The notes under the pieces were generated by a model, which had not been told where the DNA came from, made no database searches, and was given only the letters and a program-made list of their open reading frames with translations. Below, piece by piece: positions 51,792 to 64,000 of a DNA stretch of 64,000 bases. The DNA lies in the NCBI GenBank assembly GCA_037176705.1, contig CM073886.1, positions 127,254,001 through 127,318,000 on the forward strand, read 5' to 3'. This DNA is from Molossus alvarezi (lineage: Eukaryota; Chordata; Mammalia; Chiroptera; Molossidae). Both the position numbers and the translations under genes were made by a program. The first letter of the stretch is position 1. The number at the start of each line of letters is the position of its first letter.

Positions 51792-54749
51792 TCCCCATCA
51801 CTATTTATGCCCCCATACCCTCTTCTACCTTCACCCACTCCCCGCCCCTCACAATCACCACACTGTTGTTCATGTCCATGAGTTCTTTCTATTTTTTATT
51901 CTTATTTGCTCAATACTGCCCCCCCTCCCCCGAGCTATCTACCTGCTTTCTATCTATGGGTCTGTCTCTATTTTGCTTGTGAGTTCACTTTGTTCATTAA
52001 GTTCCATACATGAGTGAAGTTATACAGTACTTGTCTTTCTCTGACTGGCTTCTTTCACCTATATCCACTCATCTCCTGATGGACACTTGGGCTGCTTCCA
52101 GATCTTGGTTATTATAAATAACGTGGCAATGACCATAGGGGTGCATATATTACTTTGAATTAGAGTTTTGGGTTTTTTGGGATAAATTCCAAGAAGTGGA
52201 ATTGCTGGGTCATAAGGCAGTTCTGTTTTTAATTTTTTGAGGTAACTTCATACTGCTTTCTACAGTGGCTGCACCAATCTGCATTCCCACCAATGTGAAC
52301 AAGAATTCCCTTTTCTCCACATTCTCGCCAATACTCGTTGTTTGTTGCTTTATTGATGACAGCCGTTGTGACCGGTGTGAGGTGATATCTCATTGAGGTT
52401 TTAATATGCATTTTTCTGGTGATGAGTGAAGTCGAGCGTCTTTTCATATGTCTATTGGCCATTTGTGTGTCCACTTTGGATAAGTGTCTGTTCAGGCCCT
52501 TTGCTAATCTTTTAATTGGATTGCTAGATTTTTTTGGTGTTGAGTTTTAAAACTTCTTTATAAATTTTGGATATTAACTCCTTATCAGATGGTATCAGCG
52601 AATATGTTCTCCCATTCAGGGGATTGTATTTTCATTTTGCTGATGGTTTCTTTTGCTGTGCAAAACTTTTTAGTTTGATGTAGTCTCATTCATTTATTTT
52701 TTTCTTTTATTTACCTTGACCAAGGAGATATATAAAAAAATATTGCTATAATAAATGTCCGAGATTTTACTGTCTTTGTTTTCTTCTAGGATTTTTATGG
52801 TTTTGAGTCTAACATGTAAGTGTTTAATCCATTTTAAGTTTATTTTTGTGTGCAATGTAAGAAGGTGGTCTAGTTTAATTTAATCATGTATCTGTTCAAT
52901 TTTCCCAACACCGTTTATTAAACAGACTATCTTTAGCCCATTGTATGTCTTTTTCCTTCACTAGCTCAGACATTATTTCTTCAAATAGATTCTCAATCCC
53001 TGCTCTCTCTCTCTCTCTCTCTCTCTCTCCTCCTTCTGGTATTCCTATGATGTGGATGTTGTTGCATTTTATATTGTCCCAAAGGTCCCTTAAACTATCC
53101 TCATTTTAAAAATATTTTTTCTTTTTGCTTCTCTAATTGGATATTTTTTTCTACCTTGTCTTCCAAATCACTGACTTGATCCTTCATTGAGCCTGCTGTT
53201 TATTTTTTATACTGTATTCTTTATTTCAGATATGGCATTCTCCACTTCTGACTGGTCCTTTTTTATGATTTCTATATCCTCTTTTCATGCTGTTGAGCAT
53301 CCTTATAATAATTACTCTGAACTCTGTAGCTGATAAATTGCTTACCTCTCATTTCATTTAACTCTTCATCTGGAGAATTCTCTCGTTCTTTCATTTGGGG
53401 CATGTTTCTTTGTTTCCCCATTGTGACTGCCTATTTGTGTTGTTTTTATGTATTAGGTAGATCTGCTATGACTCCCAGTCTTGGTAGGGTTTCCTTATGT
53501 AGTAGTGACCTGTGGGATCCAGTGGCACAGTCTCCCTGATCACCAGAAGTAGGTGCTCTTAAGTATGTCTCTTGTGCATGTTGTGGGCCCTTCTGTTGTA
53601 ATTGAGTCTTGATTGCTATCAGCCTGATGCATGGGCTTGACCCTCAAGCTGGCTGACAGTGAGGCTCAACCACCAACACAGTGTGCAGGTGCTGATTACA
53701 TAAAGCAGAATTTGCTCAGCAGGGTTTGGTGCCTGCCAATATCTCCCTGTGGATATGCTGCTTGTGAAGCTTATTGGATTATTCTCTGTTGTGGTCTGAA
53801 GCTGGCCACTGGGTGTATTAATTGGTTCTGGACCTCCTTGGAGGGACTCTGGTACAGATCAATGTCAGACACTGTTAGTGACTGGGCCTGGGTGCATGTG
53901 GAAAGAACCAAGCTATGCACCAAGGTCTGCTTTTACCAGCCTCAGGCGTAGGAGCAGGTCAGGCAAAGGCTCAAAGCACCCAGAGATCTGCCTCTGCCTG
54001 TAAGCTGTCTGTTATTCTCAGTCACTTAATGAGCCTCTGGCTGTATTACTTAGCAGGGTGTAAGCTCCACAGGGTGGGGCGACAGGGATTCCAGTTGGTG
54101 GGACTATTGCTTACCCCAGACTAATGCTACATGGTGAGAAAAGCTCTGCCTAAGAATGATGCTGTCTGCAGTATGAGGGAATGACTCAACACAGGGGTCC
54201 TGGCAGCTGTTCTTTCAGCTCTGTCCCCAGAGCGACCAGCCCTAGACTCTTCTCATGCAGCTCTAGACGACTCTGTCCTCCCTCTGCTCCCAAAGCTCAA
54301 GGTGAGTGGCTGCAAATGAAATTCTGTGCACTGGCCCTTTAAGAGAGTACCTATGTTTCTAGCCATCTCTCCCTGGTGGACAGAAACCCTGCTGCTTTTC
54401 ACAACCAGCTGATATGTGGGCACCTTTCCCAGTTCTGGTGGTCTCGGCTTGGGGACTCAGCTTGGCGTTTGGACCACATATTTCTCAGGGGAACCTCCTG
54501 ACGCTGATATATCCCCTGAAACTGTAGCTGCTACCTGTGCGTGCCCAGCCAGCTGTCTTGTACCTCCGCACTCCCTGCCAGTCTCGGTGTGGCCTTCTCT
54601 GTAAGTCCTTGGTTATAAGACTTCTCTCCAGCTAGTCTTCAGCTGGTTGGTCAGGATGATTTTTCTATACTTAGCTGTAATTCCAGTTTGGTCCTAAGAG
54701 GAGGTGAGTGTAGCTTCCACCTTATCCACCACCATCTTGGGTCCCAAAG
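51792..54749 (-). mobile_element. L1 with both ends but a large internal deletion
   Basis: In its own direction the 5' end is at about 54749 (cctttgggacccaagatgg), and the 5' UTR and ORF1 N-terminal region follow to about 52955. At about 52950 the sequence jumps to the ORF2 C-terminal region (52920-52229) and the 3' UTR. Compared with the L1 at 38801-45151, the material equivalent to about 40115-43860 is missing: the ORF1 C-terminus, endonuclease and most of the reverse transcriptase. A possible short duplication gcaatat lies at 51653-51659 and 54750-54756. Confidence 0.85.
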
Positions 54750-55299
54750 GCAATATTATTATTAGAGAACATTTTACATTTTGTATTCAAGTGTTGTACT
54801 GTTACATTCCCCAAAATAACAAGAGAAATTATGGTTGAAGAACCGGAAAGTTGATGAGATGGTGTGGTTGGGGAGCACTGTTTAGAGGAAACTGATGACT
54901 GTCTTTAATTTTATTTTCATTAAAATGAGACTACAGATAGCCCACTGAGGGGAGAGGTGAGAAATTCCTTTAAAATGAATCTTGGATTATTACTAGTTCA
55001 TTTTATTCAGTTCATTTCTACCTCCCACATCTGGTAATTTTTTCAGTATCTACTTCCCCAGCATTTAAGAAGTGCTGGTCAGTGTTTGGCATTGTTGGTA
55101 CTTTACATACAAAGAGACATATTTTTTTCTCCTGTGTCTCTTTGTCCATGCAAATATTTAATTTTCTTAATAGCTTGTAGCATTGCTGAACAATTCTTGG
55201 CTCTCAGGTTTTCTCAAAGCACACTACAAATTGGATTCTTGGAACTCCTATTTCATCCATTCAAACAGAGATAAATTGGCATTTCATACACCTCTTCTA

Positions 55300-55600
55300 C
55301 ATAGAATTTTTATAACCCTAGGCATGATGTGAGCTTATAATAATAGCTGGTTACTATTCTATGGGAAAACGAAGACAGAGAGAGAGAGTCATTAAATAAC
55401 TTGCCCAACATTACACAGCTAGTTAACCTGAGCTGTTAACTAAACAAAATCATCTCTTAAATTGCTCGACTCCTCTGACTATATCACATAGTAGTTAACA
55501 GTTCGGACTCTTGAGGTAGAAGAACCTAAGTTTGAATCCCAGCTTAACCATTTACTACAAAAGTTGTACAAATTGCATAGTACATCCCTAAAGAGTCGGT
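55300..55600 (+). repeat. MIR-like remnants
   Basis: Two pieces: 55360-55430 (attaaataacttgcccaac, attacacagctagttaac) and 55490-55600 (tagttaacagttcggactc, tttgaatcccagcttaacc, atttacta) match the 3' and 5' parts of MIR respectively, so these are two separate copies. Confidence 0.65.
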
Positions 55601-55854
55601 GTTAGCCAGCGTGTCAGAATCCACGCCACCCCCTCTGTGTGCGTTCTCATTCACTTTTCTAGCTGTAGGATTGTAGCTCTAAAACCCAGTGTGCTTGACT
55701 AGGCACTAGATTGGCATCAGCTGCCCTTAATTCTAATTCTTGATGGAGACTGTTAGGGATAGAATGGGATAACATATGAGAAATCACTTATAAGGCATAT
55801 CACAACGTAAGAGCATGAAGTGTTAATTTATTTTAAATGAAGTTAATTAAAACT

Positions 55855-55975
55855 GTACATTCTCATAGGAAAATATTGAAAAGAGGAGAAATAAAGTGAT
55901 GATCTGTTGTATGCCACCTAGAGATAACTAGGTTTTGTTCCCTTTTAGCCTGAGTTTCATTTTTTTAAACGTAAT
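55855..55975 (-). mobile_element. Old L1 3'-UTR fragment
   Basis: tattgaaaagaggagaaataaag, gtatgccacctagagataac and ttttgttcccttttagcc follow the 'ccataatcccaccacccagagataaccactg' order of old L1 3' UTRs. Confidence 0.4.
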
Positions 55976-56681
55976 TCGGTTCTTCAGGAACATTCAGTGA
56001 CCCCCACAAGGAAGGTTATATAAAGGGGAATTTGGTAGAAGCTAATGCCTGCCACTTGATGTCTTTCTTTTCACCCCAATGATAAGCCTTCCAGTAACTC
56101 AGGTTCTTCGTGATCAGTGTTAAAGGTGTAGAAAACCATTTATCAGTTATTTGGGTGATATAAAGGGCCATTCATTGTACGTCCCTTTTCAGGTCTGTTT
56201 GTTGAGGGTACGGTTCTTAAGCTGTCACTTGTTCTGAACAGGACCTGTGTGGGGAGTGGCGAGGGGGGCCTGGCTTGGCACTGCTGCGTCAGTATCGGGG
56301 CATCTTCATTGGCCGCAGTGTTGCAGGGGAGCGATGTGCCGAGCTGGCTGCAAACGCCCCTGCCGTCCCAGGCTTCAACGACAGGAGAGCCGAGGACGGG
56401 ACTTTCTCGCTGGGCCTTGTGCATCTCGATCCCACCTAGCATACTGTATTCACCTTGGGGGCCTGAGGTTTGAGCTGGACATTGACAGTGGAGGTAGGAA
56501 CAGGCAGCTAGGACATCCTGTTGGCCACTGAATAGGTGAAAGAATTGCTTAGTCGGCATCCTAGGATAGCCGACAGGGGTCCATGTCTGAAAGAGGGAGC
56601 AGGCTCATGGCTCCAGAGGGCAAAACTGCAGTCCTTGGGGAACAATGAGATGGGGGCTTCTCCCATCTCCTTGTAATGTAA

Positions 56682-56709
56682 TGTGTGTGTGTGTGTGTGT
56701 GTGTGTGTT
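56682..56709. repeat. (GT)n microsatellite
   Basis: About thirteen GT units in intron 19. Confidence 0.95.
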
Positions 56710-56829
56710 ACATGTAATTATCAGGATTGTCTAGTAATGCAATAGACCTTTGGGAGGAGTACGTTTCTGGTCATTGAAAGTATTTAAACTGAGGCTGGAT
56801 GGAATCTGCCAAGACATGCTATAAAATGC

Positions 56830-56945
56830 ATTTCTTCACTGGATTCGTTCATTCACTCACTCGCTTTTTATTGAGCCCTTCCTATGTGACAGGGCTGTGC
56901 CCAGTGCTGAGGAGACAGAGATCAATGTGGTGGCTAAGAGGTTGG
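56830..56945 (+). repeat. L2-like ancient LINE 3' fragment
   Basis: tcattcactcactcgcttttt, attgagcccttcctatgtgac and gctgtgcccagtgctgagga match the common mammalian L2 3'-end sequence 'attcatt... tttattgagcacctactatgtgccaggcactg'. Confidence 0.65.
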
Positions 56946-57631
56946 ATCAAACGACTTCAAAGATCCCTTATAGCTGTGGCTGAAAGAAATTGCTTGCTGC
57001 TTCGTTGTCTGTTCCCTTGATAAAGTGTGGAGCTCGGACTTGTGTATTTCTCTGCCTTTGAAACACGCCAGCACGCTGCTGCCGTACGTGTTCTGTGACG
57101 TGGAGTGATGCGGCCCATCACTCTGAGAGTTTGTAGGCTGTGGACATCTGTACCGGCCAAGGTTCTATTTCCCCTCTTCTGAACACAGAGGTGAAAGTTG
57201 AACGTAGAGTCAGCTTCAGCTTCTGATGGAATAATGTTGGTTTTTCATGGCAGATGTCTCATGCCATGCTAACTTACGTAAGTTTTGGAAGAGTCAAGCT
57301 ATATCCGAAAGGATAATGAAAGAGCTCAGTGCTTGTGACGGGTAAGGTGACATTACATGTGGACGTTATTGGAAGTTCCTTGTACTTAAAATATGGAAAG
57401 AAGAGTCTGGTTCGGAACTTCTGCTTATTTTTCGGAGGGGCGTTCTAGCTTGTGTATACTGAGACACCAAATCTCCTGCTTCAGTACTTGTAAAGGGACC
57501 ACGTGGCGGGGCTAACTCTGTCCCTGCCTGCAGAGACGAGATAGTACCGGGAGAAGCAGAGGTGCCAAGGACAAACAGTGCTGACTGGGAGGTGATATTG
57601 GGGTCTCTGTACATTTTGGCCCATCAAGTAA

Positions 57632-60204
<2,573 letters not shown>

Positions 60205-61010
60205 ATTTCAAAGGTCAAGCTGTTGTCTAACAAAGCCACCTCTTTAATTGTGGGAACAGGCAATGAAGGTATCGATATAAACAGTATGTAGCTGTAGCAA
60301 AGCTCTTGGAAGAAAAAGAAGACCCTGAAGAAAGTGAAGCAAATGCAGGGAAATTTTTTTAAAGAGCATTTTTAAAAAGGATTGAAAATTCGAAATGTCT
60401 TTCTGTGTATATTTTTTTGGTGTTATGAATCAAAAGTATTTTATAAAAGAAGAAAAGAAGAACCTCATTTTCAGTATAATCCATTTGGATTTTTAAAAAT
60501 TCCTGCTCAGTAACTAGCAATGTTTTAAGAATTTAAGTCTAGGATTTGAAGACTTAACCAAACACAGATCTGAAAAATCTGACACAGATTAAACATTAGA
60601 GGCACCTGTAATGGTTTTGCAACAAATGTGACTAATTTGAAACTTGTATCAGCTCCTGACCTTTAACTGTAATCTGAATCACCCATTATCAAATTGGTTT
60701 CAGTTTTTCAAACTGTACTTTCAATTGTAGATTTCAGGGGTGTATTTTCTCACTTCTATTTTAATACATTAAAGGACTAAGTGATTGCCCAAAGATGCTA
60801 GAAACAGATAAGTCATTCTCTTTGTGTGTTTCATCAGAACACCAATGAAACATAATGTGAAATCAGTATTAGTTGTATTTTTTTTAAAGCCCTATTTCTA
60901 ATCGGTGATCTCTTTAATTTCAATCAATTTATAATGTGTAGTACTGTACTAAGTGCACTTGAATGGAATTCAACTATTTGCCTAATAAAATGAGTTCGTT
61001 ATGTTTGCAC
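60205..61010 (+). other. NNT: NNT 3' UTR (shortest supported form)
   Basis: About 800 bp of AT-rich sequence without CpG or repeats follow the stop codon, ending about 20 bases after the first AATAAA. Several ATTTA motifs (for example near 60528 and 60888) may affect mRNA stability. A longer 3' UTR using later signals cannot be excluded. Confidence 0.75.
60984..60989 (+). terminator. NNT: AATAAA polyadenylation signal
   Basis: The first canonical AATAAA after the stop codon. A GT/T-rich stretch with tagcatttgtctctgg follows within 40 bases, as expected for a downstream element. Cleavage is expected near 61005-61015. Confidence 0.8.
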
Positions 61011-64000
61011 AGTGATGTAGCATTTGTCTCTGGCGACAAAATGCTAACATTGAACATCTCTGCTTGTTATTAACATCCGGGGAAAACTTGCTACTATAAA
61101 ATAGATGGAATTAATCTGTCTTAATGGTTCACAAGAATTTTTTTTTTCTTCCAAAGCAGAGTGTGCTTTGAGGTCTTGTGTAATTGATCACATTTCAGAG
61201 AAATTGTGTCACTTTTTTTTTTTTTTTTAAACTACCTCCTGGGGTAAGCACTAGTACAGATCATGTCTTTTTGCAATAAGAGTGTAGGTTTTCTTTGTGA
61301 CTCCTACATTGCCAAAAGCTCTACGTAGGTTGAATGTGTGATGGGTACTTAGAATATATGTCTTTCTGTATTACTAATCTGGCACTGAGTTTCTTGAAAC
61401 AATTATTAACACATGAAAACTCTCTAAACCAGAAAAAGAAATAACTGGTGCAAAGATATTTTACTCTGATTCTCATGTTTACTGAGTTTACAATTTACAA
61501 TATTTATTGGTTTAGTAATTAATTTCAGTTTTGCTATGCCTGCAGTTAAGATCTTGTGTGTGGCCCTGGCCGGTTTGGCTCAGCGGTTAGAGCGTCAGCC
61601 TGTGGACCAGAGAGTCCCGGGTTCGGTTCCCGCTAAGGGCATGTACCTCCGTTGCAGTTTGTCCCCAGCCCGGTTGGGGTCCTGCGGGTGGCAGCCACTC
61701 GATGTGTCTCTCTCACATCAATGTTTCTCTCTCTCTCTTCTTCCCTCTCTCCCTCCCCCTCTATCTGAAGATAAATGCAAAAATGTCCTTGGGTGAGGAT
61801 AAAGAAAAAAAAAAAAGATTGTGTGTGTGTGTGTTTTAAAGCAGAAAAGATTCCTTTTTAATTTTTGAGGGATAAAGGCAATTTGTTAATGTGGCTCCAG
61901 TTATAAGTAACCTCAGGACTGAACTATATCATGAAAGTTCCACTAGAAGAAAGTAGATAGTGTCTTTATGCCCCTTTTTTCAAAGTAGTTGTAGATATAC
62001 CTGGAAAGCAGCAACTTGGATTTTTTTTTTTTTTTTGAGGAAATTCCTGTATTTGGTTTAAACCAAAAATAATTATTCTTGGATTTATGAATTGATTTTC
62101 ATCATTTATAGTAAATGTTTTTAAAATTTAGGATTATCTCATTCTTTGATACTCAGTAATCCTTTGTAATCCATTTGTGTTAATTGAATTGAAATTTTAT
62201 GCTCAAGTTGGTTTTATTTTACTTTTTGGTAAAACTATTTGAAGGTTTTTTTTTTTAAGACATAATTTCTTAAATCAATACTCCAAAAGGTTGGTGGTCT
62301 TAGATTATGAATTATGGTGATGTCTAAAATCAATAAGCATAATTTTCATGCATCTAATTTATTCTTCCTCCTTTTCTGATCAGTCATAAAACCGGTAAGA
62401 TATGACTTACTTTTATTCTTGTATTGTTCACTATATCTTTTTGATCTTCAAGTATAAGTATTTTTTTATTCCATTTTATTTTATAGTCTGGTTTAAAAAA
62501 AAAAAAAGGAATTACATTTAGGTAGTGAAATGCTATTGTTGATTTGTCTTTTAGGCCTTATTAACCGTCCTTTAATTTTTTAATGTTTGTCTTCAATTGG
62601 GAATTTGTGTTTAAGTTACTCAGCTACGGAACGAGTGTAGAAGTCCATGCATACGTTTTTATATGGTAGACATATGTTTCTGTCTACCGATCGATGTAAC
62701 TTTGGACCATTTCTGGCATAGAAATCTTTTTATCATGCTGTGACTCTTTTTCTAGGGGTTGGAATGGAGAGGACTAGTCTCTCATGCCGTGAGATTTCAG
62801 GCCTCTCCTGGGTCAGAGGATAGCAGTGCAGTGTTTGGTAGTGGACGTGGAAAGTGGGCCTGGCCTTTCTGACTCTGTACAAGTCATGACCACCCTGACT
62901 TTTAGATTTTGCTGTTTTCTCATCCAATGCAAATATGGGAAATATTATGCCTCAGTCCGCTTCAGGGTTTAGTTCAATTTATCTGATCCCATAGACTTTT
63001 CTGTGTAATTAATAACTCATAACCCATGTGTTCATCTGACTTAGAGGCAAATTTTCTAGTCCCCGAAGACATGTCTTGCAAGTGAAAGCATTTTAGTACT
63101 GGAAAGTTGGACAGCTCTGTTGTACAACTAGGGAGAATAGTTCAAATATCTAATTTATAGCTCTTGCCAGTTTTGGAGAGTCTTTGCCAGCAAATATTAT
63201 TGGGTCAGAATGGTAAAAGAAACAACAACCAAAACTCTTCACTCTAGTGGCGCCAACTTGCATGATCCAGCAGCTCTTTGGATTCTCAAAAGGAAGAATA
63301 AGTTAGTTAACAAAGAGAAAACATTACTTTCCCAAGTGAAACTTTTGAAGTGTTAGTTTAGTAAAGCAGCAGACATGGTAACATTTGAATTTCGAAGCGC
63401 TCCAGATTGCTGCTCTTAAACTCTTATCTCTTAGAAGTTACATATTGGGCTAAGGAATCGCACTGTTTTGTTTACTACTTAAGTGATTATAGACATTTAA
63501 CATGGTGTATATTGTACTTTTGGATGGAAATTTTTTGGATGCTTGTAAAACAATGATGTAGGTGATGAGATAGTAATTAGATATTTCGAAACTCTTACAT
63601 ATAATGATTAAGATCATGGTAGGAAAAAATAGATCATAGTAGACAATTTCTTTGGGGAAATAGTGGAAAATCATATTGGAATGGTCGAGGAAGGCCAGTT
63701 TGTGATTCTGGAGAACTTTAAAAGCTTGAGCCCTAACTAATGGGGAGATATTACATCTCCATCATGTTGTCAAAGTGTTGTTCTATATAAAATATTTGCA
63801 TTTCAAATGCTTGCCAAAGGTTACAACCTTGCACTTTGCTTTCCAGTTCTTTCCAAAGCCTATGTGTGAGAATAATACAAGTAGAAAGATTGCTTCAAGG
63901 GCGTGGAGTCCAGTTTGTCCTTGGATAGTTCACATTTCCCCCGTAGATCAAACCAGACCTTCAGGGAGCGGGGTCCTTGGGTGGCATTGTTTGGGTCACT
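61011..64000 (+). other. Downstream flank of NNT
   Basis: AT-rich sequence with several A and T runs (for example 61141-61150, 61213-61229, 62020-62036). One VES-A SINE (61563-61815) is present. No second gene, exon or RNA gene was recognised. Part of it could be an extended NNT 3' UTR. Confidence 0.7.
61563..61815 (+). repeat. VES-A SINE, sense orientation
   Basis: A near-consensus VES-A copy: gccctggccggtttggctca head, gggttcggttcccgctaagg B-box region, CT-rich tract, tccttgggtgagga and an A tail. A (GT)n run (61819-61834) follows, and the preceding flank has gttaagatcttgtgtgtg, so the duplication is probably aagat.ttgtgtgtg. Confidence 0.93.

Noticed and set aside
56143..56559. 138-codon open frame on the minus strand
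   Set aside because: No recognised domain and no splice or promoter context. The stretch is moderately GC-rich, which explains the length.

Overview
This is a vertebrate nuclear window from a mammal, almost certainly a bat. Its one protein-coding gene lies on the + strand and is recognisable by its conserved peptide: NNT, nicotinamide nucleotide transhydrogenase, the proton-pumping enzyme of the inner mitochondrial membrane that transfers hydride from NADH to NADP+. Fifteen exons are visible, including the last. They encode about 765 residues, which correspond to residues 322-1086 if the upstream part matches the 1086-residue human protein. All exon phases join without a frameshift or stop. 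If the gene has 22 exons as in human, these are exons 8-22, and the exon numbers used here assume that. The 5' part of the gene, including the mitochondrial targeting sequence, lies outside the window.

The bat assignment rests on more than twenty tRNA-derived SINEs of the VES type. I separate three forms. VES-A has a 3' end reading like tcctcgggtgagga before its A tail. VES-B is about 200 bp and ends in an aaaatcaataaa-like tail. VES-C has a head containing ggtagcttagttggttagag. Two long L1 elements have bat-like 5' and 3' ends. Family names come from memory of consensus sequences; no library was searched.

Layout: 1-9283 is intron, filled with SINEs, an old L1, and a young truncated L1 with a 12-bp target-site duplication. 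9284-10779 holds the end of the NAD(H)-binding domain dI and the linker into the membrane. 13372-22514 holds seven exons of the proton-channel domain dII. 28965-30860 holds the dII/dIII junction and the start of the NADP(H)-binding domain dIII. 30861-57660 is one intron of 26.8 kb. It contains a nearly full-length L1 (38801-45151, 11-bp duplication), a second L1 with a large internal deletion (51792-54749), a MaLR-type LTR, a CpG-island-like stretch and a perfect hairpin. 57661-60204 holds the last three exons. The 3' UTR ends near 61010, and 61011-64000 is downstream flank with one SINE.

No second gene, RNA gene, CRISPR array or new enzyme system was found. The observations most worth checking are: an open, phase-compatible stretch in intron 14 that could be an alternative terminal exon (17422-17585); a three-fold repeat of the exon 19 splice-donor region, whose third copy offers a donor that would create a stop; the intronic CpG island (about 35810-36640); and the 20-bp hairpin at 37573-37616.
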